A stretch of 64,000 nucleotides of DNA, from positions 186,001-250,000 of the forward strand of contig NZ_MDDR01000039.1 of NCBI RefSeq assembly GCF_001870435.1, read 5' to 3'. The position numbers and the translations under genes are program-made. The DNA comes from Pseudomonas costantinii. Lineage in GTDB: Bacteria > Pseudomonadota > Gammaproteobacteria > Pseudomonadales > Pseudomonadaceae. Within the stretch, counting starts at the first letter, position 1, and every line of letters begins with the position of its first letter. This document shows, one piece after another, positions 1 through 8,253 of this stretch. The notes below the pieces were generated by a model. It had not been told where the DNA came from. It worked only from the letters and a program-made list of their open reading frames with translations, and made no database searches.

Positions 1-141
1 ATCGTCATCGCCCCCGGCGAACTGTTCAGCCTGCAAGGGGCGTGGAAACATCACGTGCGCCTGAGCTACACCCTCGATTGGCACAAGGACATTGCCCAGG
101 CCGTGAAGCAACTGGCCCAGGCTATCCGTCAAAGCCCGTAG
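1..141 (+). CDS. C-terminal end of a PLP-dependent aminotransferase / MocR-type regulator (partial)
   Basis: An open frame runs from the first base to a TAG at 139-141, so only the last 46 residues are visible. They read like the end of the aminotransferase fold I class shared by MocR/PdxR-type GntR regulators and stand-alone aminotransferases: a start near IVIAPGELFS, then a beta strand with HHVRLSY, then a closing amphipathic helix (AVKQLAQAIRQ). The last 13 bases overlap the end of the convergent panB-like gene. The family is inferred from the C-terminal pattern only, so whether there is an N-terminal DNA-binding domain cannot be told. Confidence 0.55.
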   Translation: MVIAPGELFSLQGAWKHHVRLSYTLDWHKDIAQAVKQLAQAIRQSP

Positions 142-944
142 CAATGCCGCGCTTCGGGGAACCGACCGTGGCGCACATCCTCGGCAAACCGCGTGCAAGC
201 GTCACGAATCACCGCGCCAACATCGGCGTACTGTTTGACGAAGCGCGGCAGGTGCTCACCGCTCAGGCCCAACACGTCTTCAGTCACCAGCACTTGGCCG
301 TCGCAGGCTGGCGAAGCGCCGATGCCAATGGTGGGCATTTTTGAGTCCAGGGTGATCTGCCGAGCCACGCCTTCGGCCACCCCCTCGAGGAGCAGACTGA
401 AGGCGCCCGCCTCCAGATTGGCCCGGGCATCCTCGACAATCACGGCAGCGGTTTCGGCGGTCATACCCTGGGCCTTGAAGCCGCCCATTACATTGACGAA
501 TTGCGGCATCAGCCCCACATGGGCCATCACCGGAATACCGCGTGCGACCAGGAACTCAACGGTACCCGCCAAGGCTTTATTGGCCTCCAGCTTGACCGCA
601 TCGCAACCGGTGCGTGCTAGAACCTGGGCACAATTGCGAAAGGCTTGTTCAAAGGACTCCTGATAGCTGCCAAACGGCATGTCGGCAATGACACAGGCCA
701 GGCGCGTGCTATCAACCACCGCGCGGGTGTGGCCGATGATTTCTTCGAGCTGCATGCTTAAGGTTGAGGGCCGGCCATAGCCGACCATGGCCGTGGAGTC
801 ACCGACCAAAATGAAATCGACAAGGGGGTCAATCAGCTTGGCGATCGCGCTTGAATACGCAGTCAGGGAGACGATTTTCTGCTGGCCCTTCATCGCAACC
901 AGTTGGGGGACGGTGGTGCGAGTGGTACGGGTATGGATGCTCAT
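129..944 (-). CDS. panB: 3-methyl-2-oxobutanoate hydroxymethyltransferase (ketopantoate hydroxymethyltransferase), PanB paralogue
   Basis: This is a 271-residue protein of normal PanB length. PanB transfers a hydroxymethyl group from methylene-tetrahydrofolate to 3-methyl-2-oxobutanoate, the first committed step of pantothenate synthesis in the cytosol. The expected active-site positions are visible: D49 (VGDST), D88 (ADMPFG), K118 and E120 (VKLE), H142 (VMAHVG) and E187 (LLLEGV), plus the C-terminal IGIGAS...DGQVLV block. HVGLMPQ replaces the more usual HLGLTPQ. No panC or panD lies beside it, and pseudomonads often carry more than one PanB, so this is probably an accessory copy. About 400 bases without a clear gene lie upstream. 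Confidence 0.88.
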   Translation of the reverse strand: MSIHTRTTRTTVPQLVAMKGQQKIVSLTAYSSAIAKLIDPLVDFILVGDSTAMVGYGRPSTLSMQLEEIIGHTRAVVDSTRLACVIADMPFGSYQESFEQAFRNCAQVLARTGCDAVKLEANKALAGTVEFLVARGIPVMAHVGLMPQFVNVMGGFKAQGMTAETAAVIVEDARANLEAGAFSLLLEGVAEGVARQITLDSKMPTIGIGASPACDGQVLVTEDVLGLSGEHLPRFVKQYADVGAVIRDACTRFAEDVRHGRFPEARHCYGL

Positions 945-1342
945 CAGTGTCTTCCATTTGCGCTGGATACTCGGGGTTTGCCGGACCCGATTATTGGCGA
1001 AACGAAAGGCAATTCAATGCACAGATGGCGGCTAAAAAGCGACCCAGCCATCCGTCGCTGATCGCCATGCACGGGTAACAGCTGTCAATGCATGCGGGCT
1101 CGGATTAGGCGATATGGATGAGGCGGACACACCATGAGCACGGCTCAACTATCGGTTGATGGCGTGGGTATCGCGTCTGAGTTACCCATGGTGCAGCCTG
1201 GACGCGGTCATTCGCTACGCCCTGATGGTCCGCAAGCTGCGGTCACTTCCCATCAATCAACTTAACCGCCCACTCAGCGCGGGGCCTGACTCAACTAATT
1301 AAGCTGATATCATTCAGCTCATTACCCGTTGAGTCGCACACT
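945..1342. other. Intergenic stretch with no convincing gene
   Basis: Nearly 400 bases separate the panB-like gene and the small DUF2986 gene. The short open frames here show no recognisable family and no good ribosome binding site. The only structure I see is the palindrome at 1302-1319 just before the DUF2986 gene. The stretch should contain the promoter of the minus-strand panB-like gene near 950-1020, but I cannot define its boxes. Confidence 0.5.
1302..1319. promoter_or_regulatory. Palindrome upstream of the DUF2986 gene
   Basis: AGCTGA and TCAGCT form perfect 6-base arms around TATCAT. The site ends 23 bases before the start codon of the small DUF2986 gene, where an operator or a 5' hairpin of the message would sit. 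No cognate regulator can be named from the sequence. Confidence 0.35.
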
Positions 1343-1510
1343 ATGAATCGTCAAAAAAAACTACAGCAACTGTTCAAGGCTAAAGCCAAAAAGGCCAATG
1401 CCAAGTTGGCGCCGAAAAACAAGAACGTCTACGTCAGTAAAGCCGACCGGTTGAAACTGGCGGCTGAAGCCACTCAAGACCCCGCCATGTCCTCCGACGA
1501 GGCCTGCTGA
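1343..1510 (+). CDS. DUF2986 family small basic protein
   Basis: This 55-residue protein begins MNRQKKLQQLFKAKAKKANA and continues with KLAPKNK and YVSKADRLKL, a very lysine-rich head followed by a short acidic tail. The pattern matches DUF2986, a small family of unknown function found in Pseudomonas and related gammaproteobacteria. It has no membrane segment or signal peptide, and the basic head suggests nucleic-acid or ribosome contact, which is inference only. Its last 37 bases overlap the 3' end of the convergent LysR gene. Confidence 0.72.
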   Translation: MNRQKKLQQLFKAKAKKANAKLAPKNKNVYVSKADRLKLAAEATQDPAMSSDEAC

Positions 1511-2394
1511 ACAAACCGCTCGATCAGCCACCTCGCGGCGGGGCCCGGTGGCACGTCCGTGCGGTAGATGACACCGAACGTATACTTTCCGCTTTTGTAT
1601 TCCGGGATATTCAGTTGCACCAGCCGACCGCTGTCCAGGTCTTCCTGGACCATCGGCGTGGGCATGTTTCCCCAGCCGATACCTTCACGCAGCAACATAT
1701 GTTTGGCGCCCAGGTCCGCGAGGCGCCAGGTGCGGTTGCTGAGGACGGCAAACTCCTTGTCCTTGGTCAGTTGCGAGCGATCGGAGAGTACCAACTGAGT
1801 GAGCTCGCGACCGGCGCCCGGCGCATTCAAGCCGCTTAAGGCCAGTGGATGGTTGGGCGCGGCCACCGGGATCAATTCGACACTGCCCACACCGATCCTT
1901 TCGATCCCGTCGATACCCTCATCCATTGGCCCACTCACCCCCACGACGGCCCCGCCGCTGACCACCCGCTCAGTCACGGCGCCGAGCGCTTCCATGTGCA
2001 AATGCAGGGCGACCGTGGGGAATTCCTCGCGAAAGGCCTTGAGCGCGTCGACCACCCGTGCAGCAGGCAGCATCACGTCGAGCACCACATGAACTTCGGC
2101 CTCCAGCCCTTGAAGCAAGCCTTTGACCTTGGCGCGCAGCCCATGAATGCCGTTGGCAATGGTCCGGGCTTCGGCCAACACGGTACGGCCGGCTTCCGTG
2201 AGTTGGGGTTTGCGCGTGGTCTGGCGATCGAACAGCGACACGCCCAACTGCATTTCCAGGTTAGCGATCGAGTAGCTGATCACCGACGTGGCGCGGTGCA
2301 GTTTCCTCGCAGCAGCGGCAAAACTGCCGACTTCCACCACGGTCAGGAACACGCGCAGTTGATCCAGTGTGGGTGTGCCGGGGTCGGAAATCAT
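1474..2394 (-). CDS. LysR family transcriptional regulator
   Basis: This 306-residue LysR-type regulator has an N-terminal winged helix-turn-helix (about residues 8-67: LDQLRVFLTVVEVGSFAAAARKLH..SVISYSIANLEMQLGVSLFDR) and a C-terminal effector-binding domain. It is transcribed away from the DoxX gene at 2549, with a LysR-type T-N11-A palindrome at 2445-2461 between them. The divergent DoxX / quinone oxidoreductase / pirin genes are therefore its most likely targets. The inducer is unknown, though an electrophile or quinone would suit the neighbours. Confidence 0.9.
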   Translation of the reverse strand: MISDPGTPTLDQLRVFLTVVEVGSFAAAARKLHRATSVISYSIANLEMQLGVSLFDRQTTRKPQLTEAGRTVLAEARTIANGIHGLRAKVKGLLQGLEAEVHVVLDVMLPAARVVDALKAFREEFPTVALHLHMEALGAVTERVVSGGAVVGVSGPMDEGIDGIERIGVGSVELIPVAAPNHPLALSGLNAPGAGRELTQLVLSDRSQLTKDKEFAVLSNRTWRLADLGAKHMLLREGIGWGNMPTPMVQEDLDSGRLVQLNIPEYKSGKYTFGVIYRTDVPPGPAARWLIERFVQQASSEDMAGS

Positions 2395-2444
2395 GTCGGG
2401 TTCCTGTAGTGGGCGGCCGGGCTAACTTGACTATTTTATCGAAC

Positions 2445-2461
2445 CTAATCTTCGAAATTAG
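2445..2461. promoter_or_regulatory. Candidate LysR box between the regulator and doxX
   Basis: CTAAT, 7 bases, ATTAG forms a symmetric T-N11-A element typical of LysR-type sites. It lies 50 bases upstream of the regulator's start codon and 87 upstream of the DoxX start, a usual place for an activation site serving both genes. Confidence 0.5.
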
Positions 2462-2548
2462 TCGGCTATTCAGATTAACCGATGCAGCTCAATATTTCCT
2501 CACTCGGGCGATTCATGTCGAACCGCACCCCATTGAAGGAAATACCCC

Positions 2549-2977
2549 ATGTCTACATCCGCCATTAGCACCACTGAACAGTCCCGCTCCGACGTCACCC
2601 AGGCCTCGGTCTCGTTAATCGGTCGCATCCTGCTAAGCACCATCTTTGTCCTGTCCGGTGTTTCGAAACTCGCGGCGCCTGCAATGATGGTCGGCTACAT
2701 CAGCTCGGTAGGCCTGCCATTCCCCCAGTTGGCGCTGGCCCTGGCAGTCATCGTTGAAATCGGTGGTGGCCTGGCGCTGATCGCCGGCTACCGTGCCCGC
2801 GCCGTCGCCGCTGTGCTCGCGCTGTTCAGCGTGGCGACTGCACTGGCGTTCCACAACGCCTTGGCTGATCAAAACCAGTTCATCCACTTCTTCAAGAACA
2901 TCGCGATGGCCGGTGGCCTGTTGCAGGTCGTGGCCTTCGGTGCCGGCCGCTTCAGCCTGGACGCACGTCGTCGCTGA
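2549..2977 (+). CDS. DoxX family membrane protein
   Basis: This 142-residue inner-membrane protein has four hydrophobic segments, roughly residues 24-42 (LIGRILLSTIFVLSG...), 57-78, 80-100 and 112-132, the layout of the DoxX family. DoxX-like proteins accompany thiol- and quinone-redox enzymes, but biochemical roles are established for only a few members. A GAAGGA ribosome binding site precedes the ATG. It is followed at 30 bases by a quinone oxidoreductase and then a pirin, so the three probably form one LysR-controlled redox-stress operon. Confidence 0.85.
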   Translation: MSTSAISTTEQSRSDVTQASVSLIGRILLSTIFVLSGVSKLAAPAMMVGYISSVGLPFPQLALALAVIVEIGGGLALIAGYRARAVAAVLALFSVATALAFHNALADQNQFIHFFKNIAMAGGLLQVVAFGAGRFSLDARRR

Positions 2978-3007
2978 TACCCCACACGTGCTCATGTCGA
3001 GGTTTCC

Positions 3008-3931
3008 ATGAAAGCCATACGCGTTTACGAATACGGTAGCCCTGAAGTTTTACGCCTGGAAGACATCGCCGACCCGGTGGCCGGCGCTGGTGAAGTGTTG
3101 ATTGATGTCGCTGGGGCTGGGGTCAACCCGATTGACTGGAAGGTGCTTTCCGGAGCCATGAAAGCGTTCATCCCGCTGCCGCTGCCCTTTACACCCGGTA
3201 TTGATGTGGCCGGTACTGTCGTCGCGATAGGCGACGGTGTCACACAATTCAAGGTTGGTGACGAAGTGTTCGGCTTCATCAATATCGTCGGTGGTTATGC
3301 GACCAAAGCCGTTGCCCAGGTTTCCAAGCTGGCCTTGAAACCACGCACCCTCAGTGCGCTACACGCCAGTGCGGTGCCTGCAACCGCTTTGACGGCGTGG
3401 CAAGCGCTGACTGAGCATGCGTCCGTGCAACCGCGCCAGAAGGTGTTGATCCATGCCGCAGCCGGCGGAGTCGGCAGCATGGCCGTGCAGATTGCCAAGT
3501 ACTTGGGGGCTGAAGTCTACGCAACAGCCTCTGCGCAGAATCATGCGTACCTCAAAGACCTCGGCGCTGACTACACCATCGACTACACGGCCCAGGCGTT
3601 CGAAGAACAGGTTCCCAAGGTTGATGTGGTGCTGGATCTGGTCGGGGGCGAAACGCAGGTCCGCTCGTTTGCGGTACTGAAAAAGCACGGTGTGTTGGTC
3701 TCACCGGTGAGCCTGCCGAGCATGACACTGGCGAACGACCATGGCGTGACCCCGGTGAACTTTGCCACACGCTCGGATGGCCGGCAGCTCGCACTGATTG
3801 CTGAACTGTTCGACAAAGGCCACTTGTCGGTCACCGTCGAGGCCTACGCCTTGAGTGAGGCAAAAGTGGCGATCGAGAAAAGCATCGGCCGTCATGCTCG
3901 AGGCAAGCTTGTCCTCGACACGACCCAGTAA
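3008..3931 (+). CDS. NADPH:quinone oxidoreductase-like medium-chain dehydrogenase/reductase
   Basis: This 307-residue MDR-superfamily enzyme has an N-terminal GroES-like domain (GAGVNPIDWKVLSG) and a Rossmann NADPH site (HAAAGGVGSMAVQIAKYLGA near residues 150-170). The zinc ligands of alcohol dehydrogenases are absent, which places it with zeta-crystallin/quinone oxidoreductases that reduce quinones or alpha,beta-unsaturated carbonyls. It starts at an ATG 30 bases after the DoxX gene. The context suggests detoxification of electrophiles. The exact substrate cannot be read from the sequence. Confidence 0.85.
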   Translation: MKAIRVYEYGSPEVLRLEDIADPVAGAGEVLIDVAGAGVNPIDWKVLSGAMKAFIPLPLPFTPGIDVAGTVVAIGDGVTQFKVGDEVFGFINIVGGYATKAVAQVSKLALKPRTLSALHASAVPATALTAWQALTEHASVQPRQKVLIHAAAGGVGSMAVQIAKYLGAEVYATASAQNHAYLKDLGADYTIDYTAQAFEEQVPKVDVVLDLVGGETQVRSFAVLKKHGVLVSPVSLPSMTLANDHGVTPVNFATRSDGRQLALIAELFDKGHLSVTVEAYALSEAKVAIEKSIGRHARGKLVLDTTQ

Positions 3932-3995
3932 ATCGCCAACTGCGCCAAGGCCCGGCTCTTGGCTTTCTTTCCCGCAGCCAGTGTGAGTAATCATC

Positions 3996-4892
3996 ATGAC
4001 GTCGCAAGCACAACCGCATACAGCTATCGAAAACACCCGCCCGCGCGCCATCAGCTACCGCACCACCGGTAGCGGGCATGGCGCGATTGTCCGGCTGATG
4101 AGCCCTTCTGACCTGGGCCACCTGATCAAGCCTTTCGTTTTCCTTGATCGGTTTGAAGGTGAGAGTTCGTTCATTCACGGCATGCCCATGCACCCGCATT
4201 CGGGGATTGCCACCGTCACCGTGATCACCGAAGGCAATTTGCGCTTCGAGGATGCCAATTCGGGCACGGGGATGATCGACTACGGCGGCGTGGAATGGAT
4301 GCGCGCGGGCGGCGGGGTCTGGCATGGCAAGGAAATGTCGGTAGGGACGTCACAACGCATCCAGGGTTTTCAGCTGTGGATTGCCCTGCCTCCGGCCTTG
4401 GAAAACGCGAGTGTCGACAGCCAATACCTGGAGTCCAGCGCAATGCCAGAGGTGGGCCCTGCACGGCTGATTCTTGGCGCGTATCAAGGGGTCGAAAGCC
4501 CGGTGCGTGCGCCCGCCGGCATCAACTACTTGCTGGTCACGTTGCGCGCCGCAGAGTCCTGGACCTACGTTCCACCCGCAGGGCATGAGTCGTTATGGTT
4601 GAGCGTCAGTCGCGGCGCCCTTTCGGCTCCCGGCCTGGTCAGTGCAGGAGAAATGGCCGTCTTCAAACCCGGCAACGGTGCGGTCACATTGACGGCGATG
4701 CACACCGATACCGTGTTCGTGATCGGTTCAGCCGCGCCTCACCCGTATGACCTGGCATTGGGAAACTACTCGGTGCATACCAACCCACAGGCGTTGCAGG
4801 CGGGCGAGGCGAACATTGCCGAGATCGGCGTTCGGTTGCGTGAGTACCTGCGCACGCCAAACGCATCGGCCTCGGTGCCGGTGTTCAAGTGA
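3996..4892 (+). CDS. Pirin family cupin protein
   Basis: This is a 298-residue bicupin with the pirin metal-site pattern: H66 and H68 (MHPHSG) and, later, H110 and E113 (GGVWHGKE), followed by a C-terminal pirin domain. Bacterial pirins such as YhhW can act as quercetinases or redox-linked regulators using a bound metal. It is the third gene of the LysR-linked redox set, 64 bases after the reductase. The gap is wide enough for its own promoter, but no competing function fits better. Confidence 0.88.
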   Translation: MTSQAQPHTAIENTRPRAISYRTTGSGHGAIVRLMSPSDLGHLIKPFVFLDRFEGESSFIHGMPMHPHSGIATVTVITEGNLRFEDANSGTGMIDYGGVEWMRAGGGVWHGKEMSVGTSQRIQGFQLWIALPPALENASVDSQYLESSAMPEVGPARLILGAYQGVESPVRAPAGINYLLVTLRAAESWTYVPPAGHESLWLSVSRGALSAPGLVSAGEMAVFKPGNGAVTLTAMHTDTVFVIGSAAPHPYDLALGNYSVHTNPQALQAGEANIAEIGVRLREYLRTPNASASVPVFK

Positions 4893-4898
4893 CCCGTC

Positions 4899-6239
4899 TC
4901 AACGCTTGAGATCGCCTTGGGAGGTTTCCCGCAACGTGGTCAAGGCAATCAATGCACACACCGCGGCCCCGGCCATGAAAAAACCCGGGATCAATAAGTT
5001 GCCGGTTGATCCAATCAACGAGGTCACGATGTAAGGCGTGATACCACCGCCCAGGATGGCACCCAGGTTGATGCTGATTGCCATGCCGGTATAACGAACA
5101 CGGGTTGGAAACTGTTCCGCGTAGGTGGGGTAGCCCACGGACTGAATAACCGGCATCGGCAGCGTCGCCACAAAAAATGCCATGACCGCAATGATCAGGC
5201 TGCTGTTGTTCATCAACACCATCATCGGGATGACCAACACGGCATAGCCTACAAAGCCGATGGCCAGGGCTTTCTTGCGCCCGATGCGATCGGACAGGCC
5301 GCCCCAAAACGGCATCATCGCGGCCATGCACAGGCTGATGCCGGCAATCACCCAATAGATCTTGGCTTTTTCGAAATGCAGGTAGGTGGTCAAGTAGATG
5401 TTCATGAACACCAGGCCGATGTAGTACCCGGCGTTCTGTGCGAAGGCAAAAACCACCACGCGAAGCACTGCAGGCAGATTCTGGGTGAGCACCTCTTTGA
5501 CCGGCGCAGTGGGCGGTTTTTCTACCGCCAGAAACGCTTTGAACTCAGGGGTCTCCTCGACGTTGTGGCGCATGATGCACGAGAAGATTACCAACGGAAT
5601 GGCAAGGAAAAACGGAATACGCCACGCCCAGGCTTGCAGTTGCTGTGCATCGGCCAAGCCGGTTGTAATGCCGCAGATAATCGCCGCCATCGACCCACCA
5701 ATGGCCACGCCGACAGGGGTGAAGGCCCCATAAAACCCGCGACGACCTTTGGGTGATGACTCGGCCAGGAATGCCGCAGCCCCGATCACTTCGCCCCCAG
5801 CAAAAAAGCCCTGTGCCAGGCGAATCAGCACCAGCAGGATCGGCGCGACAATGCCCACTTGGGCAGACGTCGGCAACAAGCCGATCATCGCCGTCGCGGT
5901 GCCCATCCCGATGACGGTGCTTAGCAAGACTTTGCGCCGGCCGATGCGGTCCGCCAGGCGGCCGAGCAAAATGCCGCCCAAAGGCCGTATCAAAAACGCA
6001 CTGCCGAACACCGCAAGCGTGGCGAGCAATGCAGCGGCGGGGTTATCACTGGGAAAGAATAATGGCGCGATAATCGTCGCCATAAAGCCATACACACCGA
6101 ACTCGTAATACTCGACCGCCGTACCCGTAGCGGCGGCAATCGCCGCCCGCTTGGCTACCTTAGTGGCACTGCTGTCAGTGGTTTTATTGAGCTCACCGAA
6201 GCGTGTCGATGGAGCCGTAGTAGCGATAACTCGAGACAT
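4899..6239 (-). CDS. MFS transporter, metabolite:H+ symporter (MHS) type
   Basis: This is a 446-residue 12-helix major facilitator. The loop motif between helices 2 and 3 (GRLADRIGRRKVL) and the second-half repeat (GLSDRIGRKKAL) are MHS-type, as is the N-terminal TGTAVEYYEFGVYG. Members import organic acids or betaines with protons. I start it at the ATG at 6237-6239 because AAGGTG lies just upstream. An in-frame TTG at 6356 would add 39 residues unlike the family. It is the last gene of the minus-strand run VOC / pxpB / pxpC / transporter, suggesting uptake of the substrate handled by those enzymes. Confidence 0.88.
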   Translation of the reverse strand: MSRVIATTAPSTRFGELNKTTDSSATKVAKRAAIAAATGTAVEYYEFGVYGFMATIIAPLFFPSDNPAAALLATLAVFGSAFLIRPLGGILLGRLADRIGRRKVLLSTVIGMGTATAMIGLLPTSAQVGIVAPILLVLIRLAQGFFAGGEVIGAAAFLAESSPKGRRGFYGAFTPVGVAIGGSMAAIICGITTGLADAQQLQAWAWRIPFFLAIPLVIFSCIMRHNVEETPEFKAFLAVEKPPTAPVKEVLTQNLPAVLRVVVFAFAQNAGYYIGLVFMNIYLTTYLHFEKAKIYWVIAGISLCMAAMMPFWGGLSDRIGRKKALAIGFVGYAVLVIPMMVLMNNSSLIIAVMAFFVATLPMPVIQSVGYPTYAEQFPTRVRYTGMAISINLGAILGGGITPYIVTSLIGSTGNLLIPGFFMAGAAVCALIALTTLRETSQGDLKR

Positions 6240-6352
6240 AAACACCTTCCACTCTGACCGTTGGTCATTTGAGTTATTGAGGTGGACATTTCCACCCAGA
6301 AGTAACCCCATCGGGAGCCCAGGCAACACGGCACGCGTGGCCCCCAAAGGTT

Positions 6353-6397
6353 TCAATGCTCGACAGTAAGAATTTTTTTGAATGTGGGCTTTTTCAT
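6353..6397 (-). CDS. Possible 14-residue leader peptide upstream of the MHS transporter
   Basis: A strong AGGAG ribosome binding site is followed by an ATG at 6395-6397 and the peptide MKKPTFKKILTVEH, ended by a TGA. The TGA overlaps the TTG that could start an extended form of the transporter. It sits in the 196-base gap between the pxpC-like gene and the transporter. It may be a leader that couples translation, or the intact start of a gene whose rest was lost. No homologue is recognised. Confidence 0.3.
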   Translation of the reverse strand: MKKPTFKKILTVEH

Positions 6398-6435
6398 GTA
6401 GCGCTCCTGTTTTTATTGTTTGGCAGCTACGTTTT

Positions 6436-7377
6436 TTATGAGTGGGCGACCTCCAATCTTTTCAGCGTGCGCATGCGCGCCACGAACAGTGCCTGAGCCG
6501 TTCGCAAATCAATCAGTGAAAATCGAATGTCATCGCCCGGCATCAGTTGCGCCAACTTGGGCAAATCCACGCTCGCCACCTGCGCGATCCGCGGGTAGCC
6601 GCCGGTGGTTTGCCGGTCCGCCATCAAGACGATGGGCTGCCCGCCGGCGGGCACCTGCACGGTGCCAAACGCCACGCTTTCCGACAGCAGTTGTTTGGGC
6701 TGGATCAGATCCAGGGCGGCACCGTCCAATCGGTAGCCCATACGGTCCGAGGCGGCAGTCAGTTGATAGGGCTCATTCAGAAAATCATGCCGAGCCGTTT
6801 CAGAGAAATCAGCCCACTCGCGACCGTGAAGCACCCTGATGGAGACCGGGTGGGTGGGCGCGGCAAACAGCAAGCCCGCTGGGATATTGAACCGCGGCGG
6901 GTTGGCAAATGAAGAGCAAATGGGGATCACATCACCAGCGCTCAGCGCTCGCCCGAACTGCCCGCCAAACCCTCCTCGGCTATACGTGCTGCGGCTATTC
7001 ATCACCGGTTGGAGCAGATAGCCACCGCTGACGGCCAGGTAGGCACGCGCACCGTATTCACGCTTTTCGAAACGGAGCACGGCACCCGGTTTTACGCACA
7101 CGGCATGCCCTGGTTTCAGCGCAGCACCGTCCAGGCTTGCGCCCAGGTCGGCCCCGGCAATGGCGATCAGCGCCTTCGCTTGAAAGCAGAGCACGGGCCC
7201 CTGAATCGTCATTTCCAAGGTGGCGGCGGTTGTCGGGTTGCCGACCAACAGGTTGGCCAGTGCATGGGCGTCCTGGTCCATTGCGCCGTTGACCGGCACA
7301 CCCCAATGCTGGAAGCCGACGCGCCCGGTGTCCTGAAAGGAGGAAAACATCCCGGGTCGGATCACCTTGATCGTCAT
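6436..7377 (-). CDS. pxpC: Biotin-dependent carboxyltransferase family / 5-oxoprolinase subunit C-like (PxpC)
   Basis: This 313-residue protein has the PxpC / KipA / allophanate hydrolase subunit 2 fold, opening with IKVIRPGMFSSFQDTGRVGFQHWGVP and the GAMDQDAHALANLLVGN segment. PxpC works with PxpB to phosphorylate and activate 5-oxoproline or a related cyclic amide for hydrolysis by PxpA. It overlaps the pxpB-like gene by 4 bases, so the two are translationally coupled. No pxpA (LamB/YcsF family) is present nearby, so the true substrate is uncertain. Confidence 0.8.
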   Translation of the reverse strand: MTIKVIRPGMFSSFQDTGRVGFQHWGVPVNGAMDQDAHALANLLVGNPTTAATLEMTIQGPVLCFQAKALIAIAGADLGASLDGAALKPGHAVCVKPGAVLRFEKREYGARAYLAVSGGYLLQPVMNSRSTYSRGGFGGQFGRALSAGDVIPICSSFANPPRFNIPAGLLFAAPTHPVSIRVLHGREWADFSETARHDFLNEPYQLTAASDRMGYRLDGAALDLIQPKQLLSESVAFGTVQVPAGGQPIVLMADRQTTGGYPRIAQVASVDLPKLAQLMPGDDIRFSLIDLRTAQALFVARMRTLKRLEVAHS

Positions 7378-8195
7378 CGCCGGTCTCCGGCCAGGTGCTC
7401 AAACTCACGGGCCGTGATCGGCACAAAGCGCACCTGATCGCCCCCCGTCAGCAGGCACGGCGGCTCATTGGCCGGCGAAAACAGGTTCAACGGCGTGCGG
7501 CCGACGATGTTCCAGCCGCCCGGCAAATCGGAGGGGTAGATGACGCTCTGGCGGTTGGCCAAGCCCACGCTGCCTTGTTTGACCAAGGTGCGCGGTACGG
7601 AGCGGCGAGCCAGCTTCAACGCGGGCTCGTGCATGCCAATATAGGGATGGCCCGGCGCAAAACCTACCATCAGCACATCGACCCACTGCCCGGTGTGCGC
7701 CGCAATCACTTCGCCAGGGGTCATGGCGCAAGCGTTGGCGATGCCCAACAGATCCGGCGCGTAATCGCCCTCGTAGCACACCGGAATATCCAGCCGTTTC
7801 GGGGTTGCGCTGGGGGCGGCCTGCAACTGTATCAGGGCGTTTTCCAGCATGTGGCTGACGGCGTCATACGGCAGTAACTCGGGGTGCCGCGTGGCGAAGA
7901 CATCCGGGGAATAGTGGACCCCCACCGACACCATCGCGGGGATCACATCGGTGACACCGCTGAGCAAACCACGCGCCAGCCGGTCATGCAGGGTGGCGCT
8001 GAACGCCACGGCACGCCGGTTGGCCTGCGCGCTGAACACCGTCGCAAACACCACCACGATACAGCTGTCGCCACAGGGCTCGAACCGCCAATTCTGGGTA
8101 ACACCCACAGGTCGGGCTGAATCGCGCACGTCACAGTTAACGTTGGACATAACGTCGTTTCTCTCATGCGGCAGGCATGAAGATCCGCCCGGCAA
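7374..8195 (-). CDS. pxpB: 5-oxoprolinase subunit B-like / allophanate hydrolase subunit 1 (PxpB)
   Basis: This 273-residue protein has the cyclophilin-like PxpB / KipI family signature: an early GDSCIVVVF segment, and later DVLMVGFAPGHPYIGMHEPAL with SVGLANRQSVIYPSDLPGGW and GRTPLNLF. The partner gene overlaps its end by 4 bases. About 25 residues ahead of the domain, with no signal-peptide character, make the N-terminus slightly long, and an internal start is possible. Its upstream neighbour is a VOC-fold protein 58 bases away in the same orientation. Confidence 0.8.
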   Translation of the reverse strand: MPGGSSCLPHERNDVMSNVNCDVRDSARPVGVTQNWRFEPCGDSCIVVVFATVFSAQANRRAVAFSATLHDRLARGLLSGVTDVIPAMVSVGVHYSPDVFATRHPELLPYDAVSHMLENALIQLQAAPSATPKRLDIPVCYEGDYAPDLLGIANACAMTPGEVIAAHTGQWVDVLMVGFAPGHPYIGMHEPALKLARRSVPRTLVKQGSVGLANRQSVIYPSDLPGGWNIVGRTPLNLFSPANEPPCLLTGGDQVRFVPITAREFEHLAGDRR

Positions 8196-8253
8196 GGCTT
8201 CACAGTGTTATTAACGCCGTCGCTCTGGTGGCGACGGTCGCGCGGGGCGGCAA

